DNA of 64,000 nt from Aquisalimonas sp007126095 (GTDB taxonomy: Bacteria > Pseudomonadota > Gammaproteobacteria > Nitrococcales > Aquisalimonadaceae): contig NZ_JBLWFT010000012.1 in the NCBI RefSeq assembly GCF_048323695.1, positions 1-64,000 on the forward strand, given 5' to 3'. The notes beneath the pieces were generated by a model that was not told where the DNA came from, did not search any database, and was given only the letters and a program-made list of their open reading frames with translations. This document shows positions 9,182 to 17,462 of the stretch, piece after piece (position 1 is the first letter of the stretch; the number at the start of each line of letters is the position of its first letter). The translations under genes and the position numbers were made by a program.

Positions 9182-9369
9182 CGCCATCTCCGCTGTGTCT
9201 TGTCCATCGTGGGGGTGGGCGGCGCGCATGTTGTGCCGCGCGCGCCCGGGCATCCGCTGTGCGTTATCATAGTAGTCTACGCTTCAGGCACGGGAATCCT
9301 AAGCAGATTTCCCCGGCCCGGCAAGCAGTTGAAGGGTGTCGTGGGCCTGCGTATTCCGGGTTATCCAGT

Positions 9370-9384
9370 TGCAAATGATTCGCA
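9370..9384. promoter_or_regulatory. Candidate Fur box upstream of exbB
   Basis: The 15-mer TGCAAATGATTCGCA is an imperfect 7-1-7 inverted repeat (TGCAAAT / ATTCGCA, 6 of 7 pairs). It matches 11 of the 14 defined positions of the Fur consensus TGATAATnATTATCA. It lies about 75 nt before the exbB start in an AT-richer patch, where iron repression of a TonB system would be expected. I made the match by eye; no score was computed. Confidence 0.5.
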
Positions 9385-9459
9385 ATTAGAATAGCCTTTT
9401 GACCCTCTTCATCCATCGAATTCCGCAAGGGATTCCGTGTTATTTCGAGGTGGTTTTCC

Positions 9460-10182
9460 ATGGCAGACCCGGCCGCGGTGACGGCGCTATCGGATCGACT
9501 GGGCGTTCTGCTTGATCTCGGTGGGCCGGTCGTCGCTGTCCTGCTTCTGATGTCCGTGGTGGGCATTGCCATCGGCCTGCTGAAACTGTGGCAGTTCCAG
9601 CGCCTGCGCATCACGCGCCTGGGGTTCGTGAACGGCTGCCTGGACGAGCTGCGTCAGGGGCGTGACGACGCCGTGCTGGCGCGTCTGGCCGATGAGCGCA
9701 ATCCCGCCGCACGGGTCATGGAAACCGCAATCCGCGGCCGCCGTGACCCGGACGTACCCATGGACCTGGTCCGCGAAGAGGTCACGCGCGTGGCCACCGG
9801 TTACCTGGACGCCCTGCGCAGCTACCTGCGCGGGCTGGAGGTGATCGGCTCCCTGGCGCCGTTGATCGGCCTTCTGGGCACAGTGCTGGGCATGATCGAC
9901 GCTTTTCGGCAGCTCGAGGGTGCCGGCAGTCAGGTGGATCCGGCGCTGCTCTCCGGCGGTATATGGGAGGCGTTGCTGACCACCGCCGTCGGCCTGGCCG
10001 TGGCAATCCCGGCGGTCATCCTGCTCAACTGGTTCGAAGGGCGGGTCGACCGCTTCCGGCATCGCATGGAAGATGCGGTCACCCAGGTCTTCACCCAGGG
10101 CCTGCGTGCCGGCCACGCACCGGATGCGCAGGACCAGAGCGTGGCCAGCCTGCAGTCCAAACGCGCCGCTGATGCACATTGA
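9460..10182 (+). CDS. exbB: Energy-transducing membrane protein ExbB (MotA/TolQ/ExbB family)
   Basis: 240-aa inner-membrane proton-channel subunit that powers TonB. There are three membrane spans, near residues 20-42 (GGPVVAVLLLMSVVGIAIGL), 126-148 (GLEVIGSLAPLIGLLGTVLGMI) and 168-192 (ALLTTAVGLAVAIPAVILL); the family GLLGTV and TTAVGLAVAIPA motifs are intact. It heads a four-gene run with exbD, exbD and tonB; its end overlaps exbD by 11 nt. TolQ is the alternative, but tonB in the operon favours ExbB. Confidence 0.9.
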   Translation: MADPAAVTALSDRLGVLLDLGGPVVAVLLLMSVVGIAIGLLKLWQFQRLRITRLGFVNGCLDELRQGRDDAVLARLADERNPAARVMETAIRGRRDPDVPMDLVREEVTRVATGYLDALRSYLRGLEVIGSLAPLIGLLGTVLGMIDAFRQLEGAGSQVDPALLSGGIWEALLTTAVGLAVAIPAVILLNWFEGRVDRFRHRMEDAVTQVFTQGLRAGHAPDAQDQSVASLQSKRAADAH

Positions 10183-10570
10183 GTACACAGACCGCCCGCG
10201 CCGCCGCAAACCGTCGCTGACACCACTCATCGACGTGGTCTTCATTCTGCTGGTGTTCTTCATGCTGGCGTCGACGTTTACCGAGTGGCGATCACTGGAG
10301 CTGAACGTTCCGGCGGAGGCCACTGCCCCCTCCGAAGAGGAGGCACCGCCGCTGGTGGTGCGTGTGGGTGACGACAGTGTCTCCCTGGACGGTGACGGCA
10401 TGGCGCTGTCCGCCGTGGCTGACGCAATCGCGGACGCCATCAGCTCGGACCCCGAGCGGGTGGTGGTTGTACGCCCCGAGGGCGACGTGCCGCTGCAGCG
10501 GCTGGTGACCGTCATGGAGCGCCTCAACCAGGTCGACGGCGTGCGCATCAGCCTGCAGCGGGAGGACTGA
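10172..10570 (+). CDS. exbD: Biopolymer transport protein ExbD (first copy)
   Basis: 132-aa ExbD/TolR protein with a basic cytosolic N-terminus, then SLTPLIDVVFILLVFFMLAS, the single membrane span holding the proton-carrying Asp (PLIDVVF). A periplasmic domain follows (about residues 45-132). It overlaps exbB by 11 nt and is followed one base later by a second ExbD. It would form the stator with ExbB. Confidence 0.9.
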   Translation: MHIEYTDRPRRRKPSLTPLIDVVFILLVFFMLASTFTEWRSLELNVPAEATAPSEEEAPPLVVRVGDDSVSLDGDGMALSAVADAIADAISSDPERVVVVRPEGDVPLQRLVTVMERLNQVDGVRISLQRED

Positions 10571-10571
10571 C

Positions 10572-10979
10572 ATGCGCCTGCCTGCACCCAATCGCCGCGA
10601 ATTCGGCGAGCCGGTCATCCCGCTGATCAACATCGTCTTTCTGCTGCTGATCTTCTTCATGCTGGCCGGTACCTTCACGACACCGGACCCGTTCGACGTG
10701 GATCCGCCCGAATCCCGTGCGGGTCAGGAAGCCGACGACGGCGAAGGGGTGCTGCTCCTTGGCGCCGACGGACAGTTGGCCTTTGAAGGCGAGGAACTCG
10801 AGGGCGACGACGCCCTGATCCGCGTGCTGGAGCAGCGGCTGGAGGAGGAACCCGAATTCGAGCTGCGCCTGAAGGCGGATGGCGCTGTCGGCTCCAGCCG
10901 CCTGCTGGACCTCATGGATCGATTGCGTGACGCCGGTCTGGAGCGACTGCTGCTCCTGACCACGGAGGGTGGTGACTGA
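10572..10979 (+). CDS. Biopolymer transport protein ExbD (second copy; Asp replaced by Asn in the TM motif)
   Basis: 135-aa ExbD-like protein: N-terminal PNRREFGEPVIPLINIVFLLLIFFMLAGTF, then an acidic periplasmic domain. The usual PLIDVVF proton-carrier motif reads PLINIVF, so the conserved Asp is Asn in this copy while the first copy keeps it. Tandem ExbD paralogues are known in several TonB systems; here the second could be structural rather than proton-conducting (inference). GGAGG lies 7 nt before the start, and tonB follows 3 nt after the stop. Confidence 0.85.
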   Translation: MRLPAPNRREFGEPVIPLINIVFLLLIFFMLAGTFTTPDPFDVDPPESRAGQEADDGEGVLLLGADGQLAFEGEELEGDDALIRVLEQRLEEEPEFELRLKADGAVGSSRLLDLMDRLRDAGLERLLLLTTEGGD

Positions 10980-10982
10980 GTC

Positions 10983-11828
10983 ATGGGCGGCTTGCGTTGG
11001 CACCACTGGCTGATCGCGCTGGTTCTGGCGCTGGTGCTGCATCTGGCGGTGCTGGGGCTGTTCCGCGACGACGAGGCGGAGCCCGAGGACCAGCGCGCAC
11101 CGGGTATCGAGATCACGCTGACACCCACGGCCGGTGAGCCGGACGGCGCGGAGGACGTGGAACCCGAACCGGAACCCGAACCGGAACCCGAACCGGAACC
11201 CGAACCGGAACCCGAACCGGAACCCGAGCCCGAACCCGAGCCCGAACCCGAGCCCGAACCCGAGCCCGAACCCGAGCCCGAACCCGAGCCCGAACCCGAG
11301 CCCGAACCCGAGCCCGAACCCGAGCCCGAACCGGAGCCCGAACCGGAGCCCGAACCGGAGCCCGAACCGGAGCCCGAACCGGAGCCCGAACCGGAGCCCG
11401 AACCGGAGCCCGAACCGGAGCCCGAACCGGAGCCCGAACCGGAGCCCGAACCGGAACCGCAGGAAGTGCCCGAGGGGCTCGAGGAGGCGGAGCTCGAAGC
11501 CGACGAAACCGAGGATCAGTCGGCCGTCGAGGGCGACCCCGAGGCCATCGCCTCCTACGGTGACGAGCTACGCACCTACCTGGATCGCCGCAAGAACTAT
11601 CCCCGTCAGGCGCAGATGCGCCGTCAGGAGGGGGAGGTGATCGTGCGGTTCGTGGTCAACCGGGACGGCACGGTGGAGGAGTACGAAATTATCGCGTCCT
11701 CGGGCCACGACCTGCTGGACAGCGAAGTGGAAGACCTCCTGCGCCGCGCCTCACCGCTGCCCGCCGTGCCGGACGACCTCCCCGGCGAGCGCCACGAGTT
11801 CGAACTCCCGGTGCGCTTCAGCCGTTGA
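10983..11828 (+). CDS. tonB: TonB energy transducer with extended Glu-Pro spacer
   Basis: 281-aa TonB. One N-terminal membrane anchor (about residues 9-27, WLIALVLALVLHLAVLGLF) contains the conserved His at position 20. A periplasmic spacer of exactly 50 Glu-Pro dipeptides (residues 60-159) is followed by an acidic linker and a C-terminal TonB domain (about residues 190-281: LRTYLDRRKNYPRQAQMRRQEG and VEEYEIIASSGHDLLD). It spans the periplasm and hands energy from ExbBD to TonB-dependent receptors. The spacer is uninterrupted EP, unlike the usual mixed EP/KP segments. Confidence 0.9.
   Translation: MGGLRWHHWLIALVLALVLHLAVLGLFRDDEAEPEDQRAPGIEITLTPTAGEPDGAEDVEPEPEPEPEPEPEPEPEPEPEPEPEPEPEPEPEPEPEPEPEPEPEPEPEPEPEPEPEPEPEPEPEPEPEPEPEPEPEPEPEPEPEPEPEPEPEPEPEPEPQEVPEGLEEAELEADETEDQSAVEGDPEAIASYGDELRTYLDRRKNYPRQAQMRRQEGEVIVRFVVNRDGTVEEYEIIASSGHDLLDSEVEDLLRRASPLPAVPDDLPGERHEFELPVRFSR
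11160..11459 (+). repeat. 12-bp tandem repeat array encoding (Glu-Pro)50 in tonB
   Basis: 25 perfect 12-bp units with no indels, grouped in homogeneous blocks of synonymous variants: 5 x GAACCCGAACCG, 9 x GAACCCGAGCCC, 10 x GAACCGGAGCCC, then one GAACCGGAACCG. The block structure shows that copies spread at DNA level (slippage or unequal exchange) rather than by independent codon drift. Confidence 0.95.
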
Positions 11829-11859
11829 GCCGCCGGTCGCGCCGCTCGTGTCGGGGGGT

Positions 11860-11935
11860 GGCGGACCTGAAGGTCCGCCCTACGCCTGATGCGCCGCATC
11901 CGCCTTAGGCCGTAGGGTGGACCTTCAGGTCCACC
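11860..11935. repeat. REP-like inverted doublet, family A, locus 1
   Basis: Two hairpins in inverted orientation with their GTAG tags facing inward. The left one is a 9-bp stem GGCGGACCT/AGGTCCGCC (11860-11879) followed by CTAC; the right one is GTAG (11912-11915) followed by GGTGGACCTTCAGGTCCACC (11916-11935). The left copy differs from the right by a compensated T-A to C-G pair. It lies between convergent tonB and degQ. Confidence 0.85.
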
Positions 11936-11962
11936 ACCCCAGGACAGGCGGAAACCTCCCGG

Positions 11963-13321
11963 TCACCGCAATACCAGGAACAACGCCCCGCTCCCGCGCT
12001 GGATGTGCAGCAGCAACTCCCGCTGACCGCTCGCCCGATCGCGGAACTCCGCCAGCGTGCTGACCGCCTGGCGATTCACCGACAGGATGACGTCGCCATC
12101 GCGTAGCCCCGCCCGGTGTGCCGGGCTGACCGGCTCCACGGACTGGATCACCACGCGCTGCTGGCTCTCGCGCCCCTCCCGCTGCTCGCTGACGCTGAAC
12201 TGGGCGCCGCTGAGCCGTTCGCTGACGCGCTCGCCCTCCAGTATCACCAGCTCCGGTTCGGCGATGCGCACCTCCAGTTCCTGCACTTCGCCGTCGCGGC
12301 GGATGCGAAGGATCACTGTCTCGCCCACCCGCAGCAGACCGATGGCGTTGCGCAGGTCGGTCACTTGCTGCACGGAGCGGCCGTTCACCGAGAGAATGAT
12401 GTCGCCGGTCTCGAGACCCGCTTCCGCGGCGGCCGAGCCGCTTTCGATCTGGGTAATGACCACCCCCGAGCGCTGGCTCAGGCCGAAGGCGTCGGCCAGC
12501 TCCGGCGTCAGGTCCTGGGCGCTCACGCCCAGGCGCCCGCGCTGGACTTCGCCGTGGGCGATGAGCTGGTCCATGACCGAGCGGGTCATGTTGGACGGGA
12601 TTGCGAAACCAATCCCCACGTTGCCGCCGGCGGGGCTGAGAATGGCCGTGTTCACGCCCACCAGCTCACCGCGCAGGTTGACCAGGGCACCGCCGGAGTT
12701 GCCGGGATTGATGGAGGCGTCCGTCTGGATGAAATCCTGATAGCTGGTGAGCCGCAGCCCCGAGCGCCCCAGCGCGCTGACGATGCCGGACGTGACCGTC
12801 TGCCCGAGCCCGAATGGATTGCCTATGGCGACCACGAAGTCGCCCACGCGGAGGTTGTCCGAGTCGGCGAGGGTCAGTGCCTGGAGGTCGTCCGCCGGCA
12901 CCTGGATCACGGCTACGTCCGTCTCGGAGTCGCTGCCCACCACCGTGGCGGCCAGTTCCCGACCGTCGGCGAGCGTGACCGTGATCTGGTCCGCGCGCCG
13001 GATGACGTGGTGGTTGGTCAGGATGTAGCCGGCTTCCGCATCGACGATGACGCCGGAGCCCAGGCTCTGGGTGCGGCGTTCCCTTGGCTGTTCGGGCGGG
13101 AGGTCAAAAAAGCGGCGGAAGAAGGGGTCCTGCAGCAGCGGGTTCTCTGCCACCAGCGCCCGGCCGGTGGTGGCGATGTTCACCACGGCAGGCGTGGTCT
13201 TCTCCAGCATGGGGGCGAGCGACGGCAGGGGCTCCCCGTCCACTGAGGCGGGGAGTTGCGCCCAGGTGCAGGTTGTTGCAGCAAACAGCATCGAAGCGGC
13301 GAACCACCGCAGTGCTTTCAT
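11963..13321 (-). CDS. degQ: Do-like periplasmic serine endoprotease (DegQ/MucD)
   Basis: 452-aa HtrA protease with a signal peptide (MKALRWFAASMLFAATTCTWAQ). The catalytic triad is visible: His105 (TNHHV), Asp135 (ETDVAVI) and Ser209 (INPGNSGGAL). Two PDZ domains follow (about 260-345 and 360-450). It degrades misfolded envelope proteins. I start at MKALRW because the open frame upstream encodes a non-signal leader. DegP, DegQ and MucD cannot be separated safely; the length suits DegQ/MucD. The Shine-Dalgarno is weak. Confidence 0.9.
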   Translation of the reverse strand: MKALRWFAASMLFAATTCTWAQLPASVDGEPLPSLAPMLEKTTPAVVNIATTGRALVAENPLLQDPFFRRFFDLPPEQPRERRTQSLGSGVIVDAEAGYILTNHHVIRRADQITVTLADGRELAATVVGSDSETDVAVIQVPADDLQALTLADSDNLRVGDFVVAIGNPFGLGQTVTSGIVSALGRSGLRLTSYQDFIQTDASINPGNSGGALVNLRGELVGVNTAILSPAGGNVGIGFAIPSNMTRSVMDQLIAHGEVQRGRLGVSAQDLTPELADAFGLSQRSGVVITQIESGSAAAEAGLETGDIILSVNGRSVQQVTDLRNAIGLLRVGETVILRIRRDGEVQELEVRIAEPELVILEGERVSERLSGAQFSVSEQREGRESQQRVVIQSVEPVSPAHRAGLRDGDVILSVNRQAVSTLAEFRDRASGQRELLLHIQRGSGALFLVLR

Positions 13322-13414
13322 CGGTCGCGTTCTCACGTTGGTGCGGCCCGGCCTTGGGCACCCCGTGCGCGGCGGCCGCACCAACCGCGCACGCCCTGTT
13401 CAGTCAGCGAGTCG

Positions 13415-14377
13415 TCATACCGACAGTTTCTCGCGCGGATTCACCGGCATTTCCTCGCGCATCCGCTCGTAGAGCTCCCGTGCCGCGTCCGTCTCCGGTT
13501 TCGGCGCAACAATGCTGAGCACCACGTACTGGTCGCCCGGCGGCTTGCCCGGCAGTCCCCGCCCCTTGAGACGGAAGCGCTTGCCGCTGCTCGACCCCGC
13601 CGGAATCTTCATGTCGATCCAGCCGCCAAGTGTCGGCACCTGCAGCTTGGCGCCCAGGGCGGCCTCCCACGGGGTAATGGGCAGATCCAGCTCCACGTCT
13701 TTGCCGTTCAGGCGGTACTGGCGATGGGGGGCGATGTTGACCTCCAAGTAGAGGTCGCCGCGCTCGCCGCCGCCCATGCCGGGCTGACCCTGCCCGCTGA
13801 GCCGGATCTGCCGGCCGTGGGTGATGCCCGCGGGGATTTTCACGCGGACCTGCCGCGGCTCCACCCGTCCGTCGTCGTGACGGGTCTGCAGATTCAGGTT
13901 GCGCGACGCGCCGTGATAGGCGTCCTCCAGGGTAATGGTGATTTTCGCGCTCTGGTCCTCCCCTCGCGCGCGAAAGCCGCGGCCGCGTGCCTGATAACCC
14001 CGAGCACCGCGGAAGCCGCCCCCTGCGAAGGGGTCTCCACCGCCGAAGATCGATTCAAAGAAGTCGCTGAACGCCGAATCCGCGCCGCCGAATCCGCCGT
14101 TGCCGGCGCGGCCACCGCCAAAGTCCCAGCCGGGCGGCGGCCGGAAATCGTCGCCCTGGTGCCAGCCGCTGCCGAGCTGGTCGTAGGTGGCGCGCTTGTC
14201 CTTGTCGCCGAGCACTTCATACGCTTCGCTGAGCTCCTTGAAGCGGGCCTCGGCGTCTTTCTCCTCGCTCACGTCCGGGTGATACTTGCGCGCAAGACGC
14301 CGGTAGGCCTTCTTGATGTCGGCCTGGCTGGCGTCCCGGTCAACGCCGAGCGTCTTGTAGTAGTCCTTGTACTCCAT
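13415..14377 (-). CDS. cbpA: DnaJ-class co-chaperone CbpA
   Basis: 320-aa type B J-protein. The N-terminal J domain (MEYKDYYKTLGVDRDASQAD) has the HPD motif (KYHPDVS), followed by a Gly/Phe-rich linker (about 75-135) and two C-terminal substrate-binding barrels with no zinc-finger cysteines. It stimulates DnaK. The start MEYKDYY is family-typical and discards a 45-residue upstream extension. No cbpM regulator gene lies next to it. It is upstream of and co-directional with degQ, so both may serve protein quality control. Confidence 0.9.
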   Translation of the reverse strand: MEYKDYYKTLGVDRDASQADIKKAYRRLARKYHPDVSEEKDAEARFKELSEAYEVLGDKDKRATYDQLGSGWHQGDDFRPPPGWDFGGGRAGNGGFGGADSAFSDFFESIFGGGDPFAGGGFRGARGYQARGRGFRARGEDQSAKITITLEDAYHGASRNLNLQTRHDDGRVEPRQVRVKIPAGITHGRQIRLSGQGQPGMGGGERGDLYLEVNIAPHRQYRLNGKDVELDLPITPWEAALGAKLQVPTLGGWIDMKIPAGSSSGKRFRLKGRGLPGKPPGDQYVVLSIVAPKPETDAARELYERMREEMPVNPREKLSV

Positions 14378-14548
14378 ACGCCCTGTATCACCTTCCACGC
14401 ATTCCCGGAAGGCCGGTTCGTGCGCCGGCTTCGGCGGGAGTGACAAACGGTTGATTTCGCGCCTAATGGCGCCTTTCCGGAATAGACATAGGGGCATTAT
14501 CCGGGCTTTCAAGGGGTGACCGGAATGGGCCGATGGGTAACGGATGCC

Positions 14549-14577
14549 TTGATTGGCGGCGGCGTTACTGGTATAAA
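14549..14577 (+). promoter_or_regulatory. Sigma-70-type promoter of rpmB-rpmG
   Basis: TTGATT (14549-14554) and TATAAA (14572-14577) are separated by exactly 17 bp, 54 nt before the rpmB start. Both hexamers match the sigma-70 consensus at 4-5 of 6 positions. Confidence 0.65.
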
Positions 14578-14630
14578 ACGCGGCTCTCCGTCCCCGAGGA
14601 CGGCACGAACGAATTCAGGAGGCGGACACC

Positions 14631-14867
14631 ATGTCCAAGGTATGTCAGGTCACGGGCAAGCGCCCGGCCGTTGGGAACAATGTGTCCCACGCGAACAACA
14701 AGACCCGCCGTCGGTTCATGCCGAACCTCCAGTACCATCGGTTCTGGGTGGAAAGCGAGCAGCGCTGGGTGCGGCTGCGGGTCTCGACGAAGGGTCTGCG
14801 GACCATCGACAAGAAGGGCATCGATACGGTGCTCTCCGAGCTGCGCTCGCGCGGCGAAAAGGTCTGA
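14631..14867 (+). CDS. rpmB: 50S ribosomal protein L28
   Basis: 78-aa L28 with the family start MSKVCQVTGKRPAVGNNVSHANNKTRRRF. Same length as E. coli L28. Shine-Dalgarno CAGGAGG lies just upstream. Followed 10 nt later by rpmG, the standard gammaproteobacterial pair. No zinc-binding CxxC pair is present. Confidence 0.97.
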   Translation: MSKVCQVTGKRPAVGNNVSHANNKTRRRFMPNLQYHRFWVESEQRWVRLRVSTKGLRTIDKKGIDTVLSELRSRGEKV

Positions 14868-14877
14868 GGAGGTCGGT

Positions 14878-15033
14878 ATGCGCGACAAGATTCGGATGGT
14901 CTCCAGTGCCGGAACCGGTCACTTCTACACGACCGACAAGAACAAGCGGAACACCCCCGGGAAACTTGAAATGAAGAAGTATGACCCGGTTGTCCGCAAG
15001 CACGTGATGTACAAGGAAGCGAAGATCAAGTAA
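14878..15033 (+). CDS. rpmG: 50S ribosomal protein L33
   Basis: 51-aa protein starting MRDKIRMVSSAGTGHFYTTDKN and ending KHVMYKEAKIK, the L33 pattern. It is the zinc-free (C-minus) form. Shine-Dalgarno GAGGAGG precedes the start. It ends before a 19-bp perfect hairpin. Confidence 0.97.
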   Translation: MRDKIRMVSSAGTGHFYTTDKNKRNTPGKLEMKKYDPVVRKHVMYKEAKIK

Positions 15034-15056
15034 TCCGGTTCGCCGGACGCCTCCTG

Positions 15057-15102
15057 ACACACAGCGGGCCCGCATTCTCCGGGATGCGGGCCCGCTGTGT
15101 GT
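15057..15102 (+). terminator. Terminator hairpin after rpmG
   Basis: Perfect 19-bp inverted repeat (arms 15057-15075 and 15084-15102) with an 8-nt loop, 24 bp after the rpmG stop. It lacks a long T tract (CTGCGGTTTG follows), so termination efficiency is uncertain, but the hairpin is very strong. Confidence 0.75.
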
Positions 15103-15270
15103 CTGCGGTTTGCGATGGCCATGATGGTTCGGGCTGAGAACTGGGCCCGTCAGTGGTAGTGTCGGCTTCTGATACCTACGCTAAAACGGCCGGTTGAGCA
15201 GAGTCATCAGGATGACCCAGGCACCGCACCATCGTTCTGTCGCAGAGGCCGGGAGGAGGCTCCCGCGCCC

Positions 15271-16485
15271 ATGAGCACTGTCTTCGTCGCCCGGCAGCCC
15301 GTCTTCACCCGCGATCTCCGCCTGTATGGCTACGAGCTTCTGTTCCGGGCGGCGGAGGGCGTGCAGCGCGCCGAGGTGATCGACGATGATCTCGCCACCA
15401 GCAGTGTTCTGCTCAATACGTTCACCGCAATCGGCCTGCAGGAGGTGGTTGGGCGCTACCCGGCGCTGGTGAACGTCAGCCGTGACTTTCTCGTCCGCGA
15501 AGCGCGGGAGCGTACGCTGCCGGCCCGGCGTATCGTGCTGGAACTGCTCGAGAGTATTACTGCCGAGCCCCAGGTCCTGGAGGCCATGGACGCACTGCGC
15601 GCGGCCGGATTCACCCTGTGCCTCGACGATTTCGTGCCGTCATCGGAGACCCTGCCGCTACTTGACCACGCGGACATCGTCAAACTCGAGGTGGAGGGCC
15701 GGACGCAGGAGGAACTCGCGGCGCTGGTCGAGACGGTGGAGCGCCCCGGGCTGCGGATGCTGGCCGAGAAGATCGAGAACCGGCAGCGTTTCCAGGAGTG
15801 CCTGGCGCTCGGCTTCCACTATTTCCAGGGGTATTTTCTCAGTCGGCCGCGCATGGTGCGGGGCTCGTCGGTGCCCGTGCACCGATTGCCGACGGTGCGT
15901 CTGCTTGCGGCTATCCAGCGGCCACAGCTCGATGTCGCCGACTTGGAGCGCATCATCGCCACCGATGTGGGGTTGAGCTACCGTCTGCTCCGCTACATGA
16001 ACTCCGCCTACTACCAGCTCCAGCGCCCCATGGACTCCATCCGCCAGGCGGTGCTCTATCTCGGCACCCAGGAAATGCGGCGCTGGGCGTCGCTGATGGC
16101 CATTTCCGCGATGGACGACAAACCGCCCGAACTCATTTCCATGCTCACCGTGCGGGCGCGCATGTGCGAGTTGCTGGGAACGCAGTTTCATAATGGCGAC
16201 AGCGACACTTATTTCACCATCGGGCTGTTCTCCGGCCTCGATGTGGTGCTTGAGGCGCCACTCAAGGACGTATTGAAGGCGCTGCCCCTGAGCCGCGATC
16301 TGCGCGATGCCCTGTTGCGTCGCAAGGGCACCGGCGGCAAGGTGCTTGACTGCGTCCTCCACTACGAGACCGGCGACTGGGACTGGCTGGAACTCAGCGG
16401 CTATCCTGCGGCTCAGGTCATCCAGGCGTACCTGGATGCCATTGCATGGTCACGGGATGCCTTTCAGCACCAGTATCCGGACTGA
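15271..16485 (+). CDS. EAL-HDOD signalling protein (YuxH-like, degenerate EAL)
   Basis: 404-aa protein: N-terminal EAL-like domain (about 1-200) and C-terminal HDOD domain (about 205-395). The EAL signature is YGYELLFR, with ELL instead of EAL; DDF, KLE and AEKIE remnants remain, so c-di-GMP hydrolysis is doubtful and it may bind c-di-GMP or partner proteins. The HDOD part (LERIIATDVGLSYRLLRYMNSAYY, AVLYLGTQEMRRWASL) is typical of regulatory HD-like domains without metal ligands. It stands alone before the Gld-like ABC genes. Confidence 0.85.
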   Translation: MSTVFVARQPVFTRDLRLYGYELLFRAAEGVQRAEVIDDDLATSSVLLNTFTAIGLQEVVGRYPALVNVSRDFLVREARERTLPARRIVLELLESITAEPQVLEAMDALRAAGFTLCLDDFVPSSETLPLLDHADIVKLEVEGRTQEELAALVETVERPGLRMLAEKIENRQRFQECLALGFHYFQGYFLSRPRMVRGSSVPVHRLPTVRLLAAIQRPQLDVADLERIIATDVGLSYRLLRYMNSAYYQLQRPMDSIRQAVLYLGTQEMRRWASLMAISAMDDKPPELISMLTVRARMCELLGTQFHNGDSDTYFTIGLFSGLDVVLEAPLKDVLKALPLSRDLRDALLRRKGTGGKVLDCVLHYETGDWDWLELSGYPAAQVIQAYLDAIAWSRDAFQHQYPD

Positions 16486-16526
16486 GTGCAGTCGCACAGG
16501 ACATCGACTCTTAAGGACGGAGCAGC

Positions 16527-17462
16527 ATGACCACCGAACCATTGCTCGTCGCCACCGCACTGGAGCGGCGCTTTGGCCAGCGCGCGGCGGTGGCTGGCAT
16601 CGACCTGACCCTGGAGCGGGGCGAGGTTCTCGGCCTTCTGGGCCTTAACGGCGCTGGCAAGTCCACCACGCTGGAGATGCTGTGCGGCGTACTCGCACCG
16701 AGTGCGGGCGGCATCCGCGTCGCCGGAGTGGATCTGCTGGAGTCCCCGCGGGCGGCCAAGCGCCATCTGGGCTATCTCCCGGAGGTGCCCCCTCTGCAGC
16801 CCGATGCCACGGTGCGTGGCTATCTGCGCTGGACGGCGCGCCTGCGGCGTGTGCCCACGCGGGCCGCCTGCGCGGCGGCAGCCGACACGGCTCTGGAGCG
16901 CTGTGGCCTCGAAGAGGTTGCCGGCCGGATCATCCGTAACCTTTCCAAGGGTTATCAGCAGCGTGTCGGCATCGCACAGGCCATCGTGCACGACCCGCAG
17001 TTGATCGTGCTCGACGAGCCAACGGTTGGCCTCGACCCCCGCCAGGTGCAGGCCATCCGTGCCCTGATTCAGGACCTGAGGCAGGCCCACGGCGTGATCT
17101 TCTCCAGCCACATTCTCGCGGAAGTCCAGGCCGTTTCCGACCGAGTCACCATTCTCCACGAGGGGCGTGTCATTCATTCCGGGCCGGCCAGAGGTGATGC
17201 GCCGGGGCCGCTGCGGTTCGTGGCGCGGTTCGCGGAGCGACCGGATTTATCGTTGCTGACGGCCATCAGGGGCGTCAGCAGCGTCGATGCCGCGGGCGGC
17301 GACGGCGTGCTGCTGGAACTCGACGGCGAGCACGCCCTGGACGGGCTGGTTGCCGCGTCCGTCGCGCGCGGCTGGCGGCTGCGTGAACTGCGGCGCGAGC
17401 AGCACACCCTGGAAGACGTGTTCCTGGAGCTGACCCGGGGTGGCGGGGAGGAGGCTGCATGA
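16527..17462 (+). CDS. ABC transporter ATP-binding protein (GldA/NatA type)
   Basis: 311-aa ATPase with Walker A (GLNGAGKST), signature (LSKGYQQRVG), Walker B (LIVLDEPTVGLD) and H-loop (SSH). The C-terminal extension (about 220-311) is of the kind seen in GldA/NatA/CcmA exporters. It overlaps the permease gene by 4 nt (ATGA). With the permease, GldG-like and DUF4340 genes it forms an ABC-2 set first known from gliding motility but widespread in non-gliding bacteria, where its substrate is unknown. Confidence 0.9.
   Translation: MTTEPLLVATALERRFGQRAAVAGIDLTLERGEVLGLLGLNGAGKSTTLEMLCGVLAPSAGGIRVAGVDLLESPRAAKRHLGYLPEVPPLQPDATVRGYLRWTARLRRVPTRAACAAAADTALERCGLEEVAGRIIRNLSKGYQQRVGIAQAIVHDPQLIVLDEPTVGLDPRQVQAIRALIQDLRQAHGVIFSSHILAEVQAVSDRVTILHEGRVIHSGPARGDAPGPLRFVARFAERPDLSLLTAIRGVSSVDAAGGDGVLLELDGEHALDGLVAASVARGWRLRELRREQHTLEDVFLELTRGGGEEAA

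Noticed and set aside
15106..15270. Leader of the EAL-HDOD gene examined for a c-di-GMP riboswitch
   Set aside because: No GEMM-type conserved core (such as GCAAA and the tetraloop region) could be recognised.
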